Positions 41,614 to 51,113 are shown, numbered from the stretch's first letter. The stretch: DNA of 51,265 nucleotides from Methylobacter sp. (GCF_023227905.1 NZ_JALOCF010000031.1:1-51265), one strand, 5' to 3'. Translations and numbers: made by a program. The notes: generated by a model from the letters alone, not told the origin.

Positions 41614-42351
41614 ATGACTCAGCAAGATCGAATTTTTCAACAAATCAATCAGGTGGAAGATTTCACCTTTGATGAACGCGTTGCCTCCGTATTTGATAAC
41701 ATGGTCGCCAGGAGCGTGCCTTTTTATAGTGAAATTCAGCGCCTACAGTCAGATTTAATCATGGCGTTTTTACCGGAACAGGACGGTGTGGTCTGTGATC
41801 TCGGCTGCTCAACGGGAACCACCCTCGAACACATTATAAATCACCCTCAATGCCCCAAAACGGCCAAGTTTGTCGGTTATGATAATTCCGAAGCCATGCT
41901 GGACAAGGCGCGCGCCAAATTATCAACCGCTCTTGCAGAAGAAAGAGTGTCTCTGCTGACCGCTGACTTGAGTGATTTACCCGCGTTACCGGCCTGTAAC
42001 GTGGTGATTCTAAACTGGACCTTGCAGTTTGTGCGTCCGATTGACCGGGAACATTTGCTTAAAAATATTCATACTGCACTGAAGCCGGGCGGCGTACTGC
42101 TTTTATCGGAAAAGATTTTAAGCAATGATGCCGGCTTGAATCGTCTTTATATTGATCATTATCTGCAATTTAAAAAGTCGCAAAGCGGATATACCGACGC
42201 TGAAAATCAGCGCAAACGCGAAGCGCTGGAAAATGTGCTGATTCCTTACCGGCTGGATGAAAACTACCTTTTACTGGAGCGGGCCGGTTTCAAGCGTATC
42301 GATACTTACTTTCGCTGGCTTAACTTTGCCTGCCTGATTGCCGTCAAATAA
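41614..42351 (+). CDS. cmoA: Carboxy-S-adenosyl-L-methionine synthase
   Basis: From the ATG at 41614 the product is 245 residues, the usual CmoA length. It begins TQQDRIFQQINQVEDFTFDERVASVFDNMVARSVPFY in outline, matching the CmoA N-terminus; the SAM-binding motif is VCDLGCSTGTTLEHI, then YDNSEAMLDKARAKL and NWTLQFVRP. It makes carboxy-SAM from SAM and prephenate, used by CmoB to modify wobble uridine 34 of tRNA. cmoB, its normal neighbour, is not next to it. An upstream ATG at 41596 adds only six residues. The 477 bases upstream hold no recognisable gene. Confidence 0.92.
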   Translation: MTQQDRIFQQINQVEDFTFDERVASVFDNMVARSVPFYSEIQRLQSDLIMAFLPEQDGVVCDLGCSTGTTLEHIINHPQCPKTAKFVGYDNSEAMLDKARAKLSTALAEERVSLLTADLSDLPALPACNVVILNWTLQFVRPIDREHLLKNIHTALKPGGVLLLSEKILSNDAGLNRLYIDHYLQFKKSQSGYTDAENQRKREALENVLIPYRLDENYLLLERAGFKRIDTYFRWLNFACLIAVK

Positions 42352-42373
42352 TTTTATTTTCAGGAACAACACG

Positions 42374-42922
42374 ATGAACTGGCGCAACAACACAGACCGT
42401 TACGGGTCAATTTCTATCAGTCTTCATTGGATAATGCTGCTACTGCTCATAGCTGTATTTGCATGCATTGAATTGCGCGGAATTTTCCCCAAAGGGAGCG
42501 ATCCTCGCGAAGCAATGAAAATCTGGCACTACATGCTTGGCTTATCCGTGCTTGCTCTGGTCTCGCTACGCCTGGCAGTGCACATCATTGGCCCCAGTCC
42601 TGATATTGAGCCGAATCCGCCAAAGTGGCAGAAGCTATTCGCCAGAGTCATGCATTTGGCGCTCTACGTATTCATGATCGGAATGCCGTTGGCAGGATGG
42701 CTGATGCTCAGCGCTGCGGGGAAGCCGATACCGTTTTTCGGATTGCATCTACCGGCGCTCATCAGCGAAAACGAGCCCTTGGCGAAATTGATCAAAGAGG
42801 TACATAAAACCGCCGGCACAGTCGGTTACTTTCTCATCGGCTTGCATGCCGCTGCCGCACTGTTTCATCATTACATTGTAAAAGACAATACGCTCCGGCG
42901 GATGCTTCCCGGCCAGGATTGA
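42374..42922 (+). CDS. Cytochrome b561
   Basis: From the ATG at 42374 (AGGAA 8 bases upstream) the product is 182 residues with four membrane helices. Haem ligands are likely the histidines in SISLHWIMLLL, KIWHYMLGLSVLALV, VMHLALYVFMIGMPLAGWLM and IGLHAAAALFHHYIV. The YNRYG-like start (NTDRYGSISISLHW) and length match the di-haem bacterial b561 (CybB/YodB) family. It passes electrons from the quinone pool, and is often linked to superoxide or quinol oxidation. It starts 23 bases after cmoA and is followed after 66 bases by a cupin gene in the same direction. Confidence 0.9.
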   Translation: MNWRNNTDRYGSISISLHWIMLLLLIAVFACIELRGIFPKGSDPREAMKIWHYMLGLSVLALVSLRLAVHIIGPSPDIEPNPPKWQKLFARVMHLALYVFMIGMPLAGWLMLSAAGKPIPFFGLHLPALISENEPLAKLIKEVHKTAGTVGYFLIGLHAAAALFHHYIVKDNTLRRMLPGQD

Positions 42923-42988
42923 TTTATAAGATTGCACGAACCAGCGGCTCAATGGCCAGTCTTTAGACGTGATGAATGGAGAAAGAAA

Positions 42989-43306
42989 ATGAATAAAGAA
43001 ACAATGCAAAACCAACTGATTGCTTTGGTCAATTATCAACAGGGAGCGGTGGTCAGCAAAACCATCATCGACAAAGATACAGGGACGGTGACTTTATTTG
43101 CGTTTGCCATGGGCCAAGGGCTAAGTGAACATACAGCGCCTTTTGACGCTTTGGTTCAGGTTCTTGATGGCGAGGTGGAAATCAAGATTTCCGGGACACC
43201 ATTCCATCTGAAGCAAGGCGAAATAATTATAATACCGGCCCATGAACCGCACGCCTTAAAAGCCGTCAGTGATTTTAAAATGTTGCTGACCATGATCAGA
43301 TCATAG
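42989..43306 (+). CDS. Small cupin-domain protein
   Basis: From the ATG at 42989 (GGAGAAAG upstream) the product is 105 residues, a single cupin barrel. Motif 1 is reduced (GLSEHTAPFDALVQVLDGEVEI, with one His and no second), while motif 2 is complete (LKQGEIIIIPAHEPHALKA). Small cupins of this type are often found with redox or stress genes; the substrate is unknown. It is the third of three genes reading the same way (cmoA, b561, cupin), likely co-transcribed with b561. It is convergent with the GGDEF-EAL gene across 30 bases. Confidence 0.85.
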   Translation: MNKETMQNQLIALVNYQQGAVVSKTIIDKDTGTVTLFAFAMGQGLSEHTAPFDALVQVLDGEVEIKISGTPFHLKQGEIIIIPAHEPHALKAVSDFKMLLTMIRS

Positions 43307-43336
43307 GGCACCGTCCAGTCGCTTAACTGCCTTAAG

Positions 43337-44965
43337 TTAAATCCGGTTACCATTCCTTTGGTGACTCAATAAGTCGGCAAAATTTTTCGCCGGCAAGGGT
43401 GGGCTTGCGATAAACCCCTGATAAATGTCGCAACCGGTTTGACGTAAAAAATCCAACTGTTCCGTGGTTTCCACGCCTTCTGCCAGCACTTTGAAACCTA
43501 AGGTATGCCCCATCGCCACGATAGTCGCGGCAATTTCCATATCGTCAGTATTAAAGGGAATCTCAGTAATGAAGCTCTTGTCGATTTTCAGCACATCCAG
43601 CGAAAATCGTTTGAGATAAGCCAACGACGAATACCCTGTGCCAAAATCGTCAATGGCAAGATGTATGCCTTGTTCATGCAAGTTGTTGAGAATAGCCATC
43701 GTTTTGTCCTGATTTTCCATCAATCCGCTTTCGGTTATTTCCAGTTCCAGTTGCCCTGCCGGAAAATGGGTTTCGGCCAGCACCTTTGCAGCCAAGGCGC
43801 TGATGTCGCTACGTTGGAACTGGTGTGGGGAAACATTGACCGCCATGGTTAACAACGGCAACTCCATATCCAGCCACAACCGGCCTTGCCGGCAGGCTTC
43901 CCGCAGCACCCATTCGCCAATCTCTACAATCAAACTGGTTTCTTCGGCGATAGGGATAAAGCAGGAGGGTCGAATGAGGCCATCAATAGGATCTTGCCAA
44001 TGCACTAATGCCTCGGCACCGATAATACGGCCGCTGACAATGTCAATTTGCGGCTGGTAAAATACGCGCAGTTCCTGTTGCTGAACCGCCCGGCGTAAGC
44101 GGTTTTCCATTTCAATGCGCCTACGGGCGGAAGTCGTCAGGTCTTCGGAAAAATAGGCAAAACAGCCACGCCCGTTATCTTTGGCGTGATACAACGCGGT
44201 GTCAGCGTAATCCAATAATATTTCATAGCTGTCGCCGTGCTGAGGATACAGGCTGATGCCAATGCTGGCGCCTATCCGTACATCGTCACTTTGAGTCAGT
44301 TTAAAAGGTTTGCTTAAATCCTTGATAATTTTTTCAGCGACCCGCGCGGCATCGTCCGGGTGGGGAATATCTTCCAGCAACACGATAAACTCATCGCCTC
44401 CCAAACGGGCCACCATGTCGACATCGCGCAACCGGTTTTTGATTCTTTCAGCGACCTGCTGAAGCAACTCGTCACCCGCTAAATGTCCCAAGTTGTCGTT
44501 GACGGCTTTAAAACGGTCCAGATCGAGCATCAGCAAGGCCAATTGTTTGCCTTCGCGGCGTTCCACGTCAATGCTGTGCTTCAAGCGTTCCTGTAACAGC
44601 CGACGGTTAGGAAGCTTGGTAAGCAAATCATAAAAGGCCAGTTGTTTGATCTCCTCTTCTGCTGACTTGCGTTCGGTAATGTCGCGCAGGGCGATGACGT
44701 AGCCGGGGCGTCCGTCCCATTCCAGCGGCGCAGAACGCATTTCCGCCCAGGCGATTCCTTGCGGACGGATCAGGTTAATGTCCTGATAATTGTTTTTATC
44801 AGGATTAACCGGAATTGCCAACGATTGACCCGTTAGCGGGCTGCGTGCCAGCAGGGTTTCGGCTGCTTGGTTGGCATACAGTACGACGCCCTGACTATCG
44901 ACCACCAAAACGCCGTCGGTGATCGTGTTGAGGATAAGGTCAAGCTTGGAAAGTTGGGTAGCCAT
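43337..44965 (-). CDS. PAS-GGDEF-EAL cyclic-di-GMP signalling protein
   Basis: A 542-residue protein. An N-terminal PAS domain (about 5-105; LILNTITDGVLVVDSQGVVLYANQAAE, then YVIALRDITERKSAEEEI) is followed by a GGDEF domain (about 110-275) with the intact signature RLGGDEFIVLLED and an EAL domain (about 285-535) with EALVHWQDP, ESGLMENQ, IDDFGTGYSSL, KIDKSFI and LGFKVLAEGVET. Both catalytic motifs look intact, so it may make and break cyclic di-GMP in response to the PAS signal. No membrane helices are seen. It is a single-gene unit on the minus strand; a short open frame lies 15 bases upstream. Confidence 0.92.
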   Translation of the reverse strand: MATQLSKLDLILNTITDGVLVVDSQGVVLYANQAAETLLARSPLTGQSLAIPVNPDKNNYQDINLIRPQGIAWAEMRSAPLEWDGRPGYVIALRDITERKSAEEEIKQLAFYDLLTKLPNRRLLQERLKHSIDVERREGKQLALLMLDLDRFKAVNDNLGHLAGDELLQQVAERIKNRLRDVDMVARLGGDEFIVLLEDIPHPDDAARVAEKIIKDLSKPFKLTQSDDVRIGASIGISLYPQHGDSYEILLDYADTALYHAKDNGRGCFAYFSEDLTTSARRRIEMENRLRRAVQQQELRVFYQPQIDIVSGRIIGAEALVHWQDPIDGLIRPSCFIPIAEETSLIVEIGEWVLREACRQGRLWLDMELPLLTMAVNVSPHQFQRSDISALAAKVLAETHFPAGQLELEITESGLMENQDKTMAILNNLHEQGIHLAIDDFGTGYSSLAYLKRFSLDVLKIDKSFITEIPFNTDDMEIAATIVAMGHTLGFKVLAEGVETTEQLDFLRQTGCDIYQGFIASPPLPAKNFADLLSHQRNGNRI

Positions 44966-44980
44966 AATCGGCAGGTCTGC

Positions 44981-45211
44981 TTAAATGATGAAGTTTTGCA
45001 TGCCGATTCCTTCCGCTTGGGTGACAAGGGCTGCGATGACGGAAGGCATCCGAGACCGATCGCCGAGCAGTTTCAGTACCGGTTCCGGCGTATCGTTCAC
45101 TGGCATCGGCAGCGCAAGCTCATATTTCCAAAGCGCTTTCCCGGCATGCCCAAACGCCGACAACACCGAAAATCCAAGGCGCGGACTCGCAAAAGTTGGC
45201 GAACAAAGCAA
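44981..45211 (-). pseudogene. Possible gene fragment upstream of the GGDEF-EAL gene
   Basis: A 76-codon frame (TTG start only) ending 15 bases before the GGDEF-EAL gene on the same strand. The peptide looks protein-like (LGFSVLSAFGHAGKALWKYELALPMPVNDTPEPVLKLLGDRSRMPSVIAALV in outline), and the frame extends upstream a further 15 codons without a start, which suggests the 3' remainder of a larger gene. I do not recognise the family. The wider 44966-45871 gap shows no other clear gene. Confidence 0.3.
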
Positions 45212-45871
45212 TAATCTGCCCGCCTTGGCTGCGGGTTTCGCTGTTCAACGACACCTCATGAGCTAGAACCCATTTATACGGCGTTTCATGGTATCGCTAA
45301 AGTAGTCCTCATCCGCATGCGCCACAACCCGCTTTATTCTTAACCTGTTGGCGAGGTACCCACGCACGACACTGGGCTGGCTTGAGTTTGTTGGAGGCGG
45401 TGTATTCATCATTAGGAAAGGTCATAATGAGTCTCCACAGTGTTGAGCTTAAGTGATTATCAGACGCGGAGGACTGTGAGTCTGTGCGCTACCGCACATT
45501 GAAAAGCTCGGCCAAAAGATCATCACTGACTGGCATTATCGCTTTGCAAATCGCGGAAAGCAGGATGCCCTGGTTTGTCAGCTAGACTTCCCTGATTCCT
45601 GACTACTAAATGGGTAAATAATCGTTCGAGACGATTTTTCTCGACAACCGCGCCTCTATTCCGTTCAAATAGATATTGTACCGTTTCACCATCCGCACTA
45701 TGTCGAAAACAGACAGCCCAATTACAGCCCAGTGTTATCCTGCTTCAGCTTCTGTTCAGCAAGTACAGCGCATTTTGACCATGGCTTGCATAATTAATGC
45801 TCCTCATGCCGGAAAGTTTATTTGTAATGCACTAAATTTGTATATCAGTCTGCGAGACAGGAAGGTGAAAG

Positions 45872-46048
45872 ATGGTTAACCAAAATTTCGATTCGGATAG
45901 TGATATTTTCGCGCCCATGAATCAGGCTTTTGACAACGGTAATTTTTATGGCCTGGAATATGTTCTTGACGAGTTGGTTAGTGAAAAACCGACCTCTGCA
46001 AATAAAACTGCGATGGATTGGTTTGGCGCTACCGATTATTTCTCTTAA
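45872..46048 (+). CDS. Small acidic hypothetical protein (58 aa)
   Basis: A short frame from ATG 45872 with AGGAAGGTGAAAG immediately upstream, a strong ribosome-binding site. The product begins MVNQNFDSDSDIFAPMNQAF and is acidic with several aromatic residues (NFYGLEYVLDELV, MDWFGATDYFS). No family is recognised. An upstream frame (to 45879) overlaps its start by 8 bases but has no ribosome-binding site. No other gene is seen between 46049 and 46289. Confidence 0.45.
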   Translation: MVNQNFDSDSDIFAPMNQAFDNGNFYGLEYVLDELVSEKPTSANKTAMDWFGATDYFS

Positions 46049-46289
46049 AGCTTTTAAGTTTCTAAGTCATGCTCCAATCCGTGATTCAAGCAGTTTTAGA
46101 GTTGATAATTTTTGGAGTGTAAACTAGCGCTCGAAATTTGCCGCTTCAGTTATCTGCATAAGCTTAAAAATAAGGCTCTTTATAGTGAATTTTGGCGCTT
46201 TTTGCTGGAAATTTTTCAATGCTTTTTGACACACTACCCAGCCTTTAAAGTTTGAACAAGGGTGCGCAAAAAACGCACCCTAACAAAGA

Positions 46290-47303
46290 TTACCTTAACA
46301 CCCCCGCCGGACTGGAATAACTATCCAGCACCTGCACATAATTAGCACGCTCATAAGCACTGGGATCGATGGCGTGCTGCTGGCTGACGCTGCCTTTTAG
46401 CTGGCTGACCGATGCATATTCATGCTCGGCCAGCCATTGCTCCATTTCAGCCAGTATGACAGCTAAACGGCCTGTGCCATGCTGTAGCAATACGCTGCAA
46501 AGATGCACCACATCGGCTCCGGCTAACAGCGCTTTCAGCACATCCTGCGACTGATGAAAACCGCCGGTTACCGCAAGCGATAGTTTGGTCCGTCCGTACA
46601 GCAACGCTGTCCAGCGTATGCGCAATAAAGCTTCCGCTGAAGATGACAGTTCCAGTTTCGGCACCACTTCCAGCGTTTCCAAATCAATATCGGGCTGGTA
46701 AAAACGGTTGAATAACGCTATGCCATTAGCTCCGGCGGCTTCCAGGCGTTTGGCAAAATGGATCGGCGAACTGAACTGCGAAGAAAGCTTCATGACAATC
46801 GGTACGCTGACCTGTTCTTTCAATTCCTGCAAGATGTCCAGGTAACGGTTTTCGACAGTCTCGCCGCTTTCATCGCTATTGGCCGCCAGATGATAGATAT
46901 TCAGCTCCAACGCGTCGGCGCCCGCCTGTTGCAGTTGCTTGCCGTACTCGACCCAGCCGCTTAATGACGTGCCGTTCAAGCTGGCGATGACCGGAATCGC
47001 CAGCGCGGACTTGAGTGCTTGCAGATGTTCCAGATACGTTTCCTGATAAGTCTGTATGTTATCCGGCATCGGATGAAACGAATCCGATTCATTATGGCCT
47101 ATCGACTGGTTATAAAAAAAACGTTCCATTTGATGCTCTTCGGTTTCGATCTTTTCCTCGAACAACGAATACATCACCAGCGCCGATGCGCCTGCGTCTT
47201 CCAGCCTGCGCGCGGTGTCCATATCCCTGCTCAAAGGCGACGCCGACGGCACCAAGGGATTAGCCAGTTTCAGTCCTAAGTAATCAGTCGTTAAATCAAC
47301 CAT
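46290..47303 (-). CDS. Dihydroorotate dehydrogenase-like flavoprotein linked to nifJ
   Basis: A 337-residue TIM-barrel flavoprotein resembling class 1B dihydroorotate dehydrogenase: DYLGLKLANPLVPSASPLSRD near the start, VIASLNGTSLSGWVEYGKQLQQAGADALELNIYHLA in outline, VPIVMKLSSQFSS, then NGIALFNRFYQPDID and the C-terminal LAVTGGFHQSQDVLKALLAGADVVHL (FMN phosphate site). The active-site Cys/Ser region differs from true PyrD, so pyrimidine synthesis is doubtful. It overlaps the nifJ end by 8 bases, a pairing I know from other genomes, which suggests an electron-transfer link to the pyruvate oxidoreductase. Confidence 0.85.
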   Translation of the reverse strand: MVDLTTDYLGLKLANPLVPSASPLSRDMDTARRLEDAGASALVMYSLFEEKIETEEHQMERFFYNQSIGHNESDSFHPMPDNIQTYQETYLEHLQALKSALAIPVIASLNGTSLSGWVEYGKQLQQAGADALELNIYHLAANSDESGETVENRYLDILQELKEQVSVPIVMKLSSQFSSPIHFAKRLEAAGANGIALFNRFYQPDIDLETLEVVPKLELSSSAEALLRIRWTALLYGRTKLSLAVTGGFHQSQDVLKALLAGADVVHLCSVLLQHGTGRLAVILAEMEQWLAEHEYASVSQLKGSVSQQHAIDPSAYERANYVQVLDSYSSPAGVLR

Positions 47304-50300
47304 TGTCGGTCTCCTTGGCGCTTTCGCTTTTAAGTTGGGCTTTCACCGCTGAAACACTGGTCGACTCATTCCATTCCAGCTCAGACAGTTGCTTGTAATA
47401 GTGATAGCGGTTTTTCACATCCTGCTGCGCTTGTTCCAAAAAGCGTTCTGCGTCTTCAGGATGCGTTTGCCACAACATGCTGAAGCGGGTTTCGGTTTTG
47501 ACGAAATCGCGGTAAGGAATCGACGGTTCCGCAGAGTCCAGATGCATCGGGTTCTTGCCCTGTTTGATTTTGTCGGGACTGAACCTGAATAACGGCCAGT
47601 GGCCGCTTTTCACCGCCAGGCTTTGCTGCCTGTGATTGTTGGACATATCCACGCCGTGCGCGATACAAGGCGCATAAGCGATGATAATGGACGGACCGTC
47701 ATGGGCTTCAGCTTCCAAAAATGCACTCAGGGTTTGGGTATCTTTACCGGCATAAGCGACATGGGCGACATACACATTGTTGTAATCCATCGCCAGCAAT
47801 GCCAAGTCTTTTTTAGCCGTCGCTTTGCCGCTTGCAGAGAACTTTGCCACGGCGCCTAACGGGGTCGCTTTTGAGGTTTGACCGCCGGTATTAGAGTAAA
47901 CCTCGGTATCCAGAACCAGGATGTTGACGTTACGCCCACTCGCCAGGACATGGTCGAGACCGCCATAACCGATATCGTAAGCCCAGCCGTCGCCGCCGAT
48001 AATCCAGACGCTTTTCTTGCACAAGCTGTCCGCTAACTGCTGCAATGTTTTGGCTGCCTGCCCGGCCAAAGACGGAAGTTGTTCCTTGAGTGCGGCAACC
48101 CGCTCGCGCTGTTCGTAAATTCCCGCTTCGTCAGACTGGTCGGCGTTCAGAATCGCATCGACCAATTCGCCGTCTAACTGATCGCGCAATGAAGCCAGCA
48201 ATTCCTTGGCGTATTCGTTCTGCTTGTCGAGAGCGATGCGCATGCCCAAACCAAATTCGGCATTGTCCTCGAACAATGAATTGCTCCATGCAGGCCCGCG
48301 GCCTTCGGCGTTTTTGGTCCACGGCGTGGTCGGCAAATTGCCGCCGTAGATCGAGGAACATCCGGTCGCATTGGCGACCACCATGCGGTCGCCGAACAAT
48401 TGCGACGCCAGCTTGATGTACGGCGTTTCGCCGCAACCCACGCAAGCGCCGGAAAACTCGAACAACGGCTGCAATACCATCGAACCTTTGATGGTGTTGG
48501 TTTTCAACAGCCTGCGGTCGTATTCGGGGATAGCCAGGAAGAAATCCCAGTTTTCGCGCTCCGCTTCGCGCAGCGGCGCTTGAGGGTGCATATTGACAGC
48601 TTTGCGGCTAACGTTGGATTTGTCCCGGCTCGGGCAGATATCGACGCACAGCGTACAGCCGGTGCAGTCTTCCGGCGCAACCTGATAGGTGATTTCAAGA
48701 CCTTGCGGAAAATCCTTGCCCAGCATCGGCGCATGCTTGAAAGCGGCTGGCGCGTTTGCCAACGCTTCGGTCGGATAAATTTTACTGCGAATGACCGAAT
48801 GCGGACAAACCATGACGCATTTGCCGCATTGAATGCACAAGTCGGCTTCCCAAACCGGGATTTCCAGCGCCAGATTGCGTTTTTCATAAGCCGCCGTGCC
48901 GGTTGGGAAGGTGCCGTCAACCGGCATTGCACTGACCGGCAAGGCATCGCCTCGACCGGCAATAATTTCGCCGGTTACCCGTTTAATGAAATCGGGTGCG
49001 GCGTTGGGCATCCGCGATTGAATAACGGATGCGGCGGCGACTTCAGTCGCCGATTGTTCCGCAAGGTGACTGAAGTCGCCGCCGCATTGAGGGACTGCCT
49101 GTAAATTAGCCAAGGTTTCATCGATAGCCTTGAAATTCAGCTCGACGATATGGCGGCCTTTTTTGCCGTAGGTTTTTTCGACCGCATGTTTAATCGCGTC
49201 AATCGCCTGCTCTTGCGGCAACACGCCGGAAATCGCAAAAAAACAGGTCTGCATAATGGTGTTGATGCGCCTGCCCATGCCGCTTTTTTCGGCGACCGCA
49301 TAACCGTCGATCACATAAAAACGGATTTTTTTGGCTATCATTTGCTGCTGCATTCTGGCGGGCAGCGATTCCCAAACCTTGTCGGCTGGCTCCGGCGAGT
49401 TCAGTAAAAATACCGCGTTTTCCGCCGCGTTGGCGAGCATGTCGTAGCGTTCCAGAAAGATGGTCTGGTGGCAGCCGATGAAGTTGGCGTCGTTTTCGGC
49501 AATCAGGTAAGTCGAGCGTATCGGCTTAGGCCCGAAGCGCAAATGCGAGACGGTGATCGCGCCGGATTTTTTCGAATCGTAAACGAAATAACCCTGGGCG
49601 TACCAATCGGTCGCTTCGCCGATAATTTTGATGGTGTTTTTATTGGCGCTGACCGTGCCGTCGCTGCCCAAGCCGTAAAACATGGCTTGAAAGGTATCGG
49701 CATGGGCATCGGTGCGATAAGCCGAATCCCACTCCAGGCTGGTGTGGGTGACATCGTCGTGGATGCCAATGGTGAAATGGTTTTTCGGTTGCGGTTTTTT
49801 CAACTCATCATAAACCGCCTTGATCATGCCGGGCGTAAACTCCTTGGAAGACAATCCGTATCGGCCGCCAACCACTTTCGGCATTTGCGAAAACCTGGCC
49901 GCATCGCTGCTAAAATCCTGCGCCAGCGCGCCAAGCACGTCCTTATACAGCGGCTCGCCATCCGAGCCCGGCTCTTTGGTGCGGTCCAGCACCGCTATTT
50001 TGCGGCAGGCCGAAGGCAGCGCCGCCAACAAGCTGGCAGCATCGAAAGGCCGGTATAAGCGCACTTTAAGCAAGCCGACCGACTCGCCCTGACGGTTGAG
50101 ATAATCGATCGTTTCGGCGACGGCCTCTGCGCCCGATCCCATCATGACGATGACGCGCTCGGCTTCCGGCGAACCGATATATTCAAACAGGCGATAACTG
50201 CGGCCGGTCAGCGTGGCAAACCGGTCCATTGCGCCCTGCACTATCTGGGGCATCGCCTGATAATAGGCATTGACCGATTCCCTGGCCTGGAAATACACAT

Positions 50301-50970
50301 CGGGATTCTGCGCCGTGCCGCGCAGTACCGGGTTATCGGGCGACAAGGCTCTGCGCCGGTGCGCCAGCACCCACTCTTCATCGATCATTGCCCGTAGGAT
50401 GTCATCGTCCAGCATAAAGATTTTGTCAATTTCATGCGAAGTCCTGAAGCCGTCGAAAAAATGCATCAGCGGAATGCGGCCTTCCAGCGCTGCGGCATGG
50501 GCGATCAGCGCAAAGTCCATGACTTCCTGCGGCGAATTGGAACACAGCATACCGAAACCAGTCATGCGCGCCGACATCACATCGCTGTGGTCGCCGAAAA
50601 TCGACAAGCCCTGGCAAGCCAGTGAGCGGGCGGCGATATGGAACACCGTCGGCGTCAATTCACCGGCGATTTTGTACATATTGGGCAGCATCAGCAGCAA
50701 GCCCTGGGAGGCAGTAAATGTCGTCGCCATCGATCCGGCCTGCAATGCGCCGTGAATGGCTCCGGCGGCGCCTGCCTCGCTTTGCATTTCGATAACCTGC
50801 GGCACCGTACCCCATAAATTAACCTGTCCGCGCGACGACCATTCATCCGCCCATTCGCCCATGTTAGACGACGGCGTTATCGGGTAAATCGCGATGACTT
50901 CGTTGAGCTTATGGGCTACCGTGGCGGCAGCCTGGTTTCCATCGATTGTAAGTGCTTGCTGGTTTTGCAT
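47296..50970 (-). CDS. nifJ: Pyruvate:ferredoxin (flavodoxin) oxidoreductase with an in-frame palindrome
   Basis: A 1224-residue, single-chain pyruvate oxidoreductase, about 30-50 residues longer than the usual 1170-1195. The N-terminus has the pyruvate/TPP domain (DGNQAAATVAHKLNEVIAIYPITPSS in outline). Two [4Fe-4S] ferredoxin motifs (CIQCGKCVMVCPHS, CTGCTLCVDICPS) and the proximal cluster (CVGCGETPYIK) are intact, as is the TPP motif IGGDGWAYDIGYGG. It oxidises pyruvate to acetyl-CoA and CO2, reducing ferredoxin or flavodoxin. Some of the extra length comes from a repeat at 49031-49085, read in frame as GGDFSHLAEQSATEVAAA, just before VSAMPVDGTFPTG. It is followed by the dihydroorotate-dehydrogenase-like gene. 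Confidence 0.94.
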   Translation of the reverse strand: MQNQQALTIDGNQAAATVAHKLNEVIAIYPITPSSNMGEWADEWSSRGQVNLWGTVPQVIEMQSEAGAAGAIHGALQAGSMATTFTASQGLLLMLPNMYKIAGELTPTVFHIAARSLACQGLSIFGDHSDVMSARMTGFGMLCSNSPQEVMDFALIAHAAALEGRIPLMHFFDGFRTSHEIDKIFMLDDDILRAMIDEEWVLAHRRRALSPDNPVLRGTAQNPDVYFQARESVNAYYQAMPQIVQGAMDRFATLTGRSYRLFEYIGSPEAERVIVMMGSGAEAVAETIDYLNRQGESVGLLKVRLYRPFDAASLLAALPSACRKIAVLDRTKEPGSDGEPLYKDVLGALAQDFSSDAARFSQMPKVVGGRYGLSSKEFTPGMIKAVYDELKKPQPKNHFTIGIHDDVTHTSLEWDSAYRTDAHADTFQAMFYGLGSDGTVSANKNTIKIIGEATDWYAQGYFVYDSKKSGAITVSHLRFGPKPIRSTYLIAENDANFIGCHQTIFLERYDMLANAAENAVFLLNSPEPADKVWESLPARMQQQMIAKKIRFYVIDGYAVAEKSGMGRRINTIMQTCFFAISGVLPQEQAIDAIKHAVEKTYGKKGRHIVELNFKAIDETLANLQAVPQCGGDFSHLAEQSATEVAAASVIQSRMPNAAPDFIKRVTGEIIAGRGDALPVSAMPVDGTFPTGTAAYEKRNLALEIPVWEADLCIQCGKCVMVCPHSVIRSKIYPTEALANAPAAFKHAPMLGKDFPQGLEITYQVAPEDCTGCTLCVDICPSRDKSNVSRKAVNMHPQAPLREAERENWDFFLAIPEYDRRLLKTNTIKGSMVLQPLFEFSGACVGCGETPYIKLASQLFGDRMVVANATGCSSIYGGNLPTTPWTKNAEGRGPAWSNSLFEDNAEFGLGMRIALDKQNEYAKELLASLRDQLDGELVDAILNADQSDEAGIYEQRERVAALKEQLPSLAGQAAKTLQQLADSLCKKSVWIIGGDGWAYDIGYGGLDHVLASGRNVNILVLDTEVYSNTGGQTSKATPLGAVAKFSASGKATAKKDLALLAMDYNNVYVAHVAYAGKDTQTLSAFLEAEAHDGPSIIIAYAPCIAHGVDMSNNHRQQSLAVKSGHWPLFRFSPDKIKQGKNPMHLDSAEPSIPYRDFVKTETRFSMLWQTHPEDAERFLEQAQQDVKNRYHYYKQLSELEWNESTSVSAVKAQLKSESAKETDNG
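49031..49085. repeat. Palindromic element inside nifJ (18-bp perfect arms)
   Basis: GCGGCGGCGACTTCAGTC (49031-49048) and GACTGAAGTCGCCGCCGC (49068-49085) are exact inverted copies with a 19-base loop. The core GGCGACTTCAGTCGCC is a dispersed-repeat motif I recognise from other proteobacteria. It lies in a variable linker region of nifJ, in frame. Confidence 0.75.
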
Positions 50971-51071
50971 TAGAAACCCTCAGGAAAAAAATTTAACCGC
51001 CATAGCTTGGAGGTTGCGTATTGACTGACAGTACAGAATATAAGGATTGAAAACAACCCCAATCAATTGTG

Positions 51072-51113
51072 ATAACAAAAACAAGCGGTGAATGGACGGC
51101 TTGTTTTTGTTAT
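51072..51113 (-). terminator. 15-bp-arm hairpin upstream of nifJ
   Basis: ATAACAAAAACAAGC (51072-51086) pairs perfectly with GCTTGTTTTTGTTAT (51099-51113), loop of 12 bases. On the minus strand it is about 100 bases before the nifJ start, so it probably terminates a minus-strand gene lying beyond the right edge. The 50971-51265 flank shows no gene; the nifJ promoter should be in it. Confidence 0.55.

Noticed and set aside
45676..45879. 67-codon plus-strand frame before the 58-residue acidic ORF
   Set aside because: No ribosome-binding site at either possible ATG; kept only as a note in the downstream entry.
48400..49104. 234-codon open frame antisense to nifJ
   Set aside because: Shadow of nifJ; the nifJ frame has intact cluster motifs.
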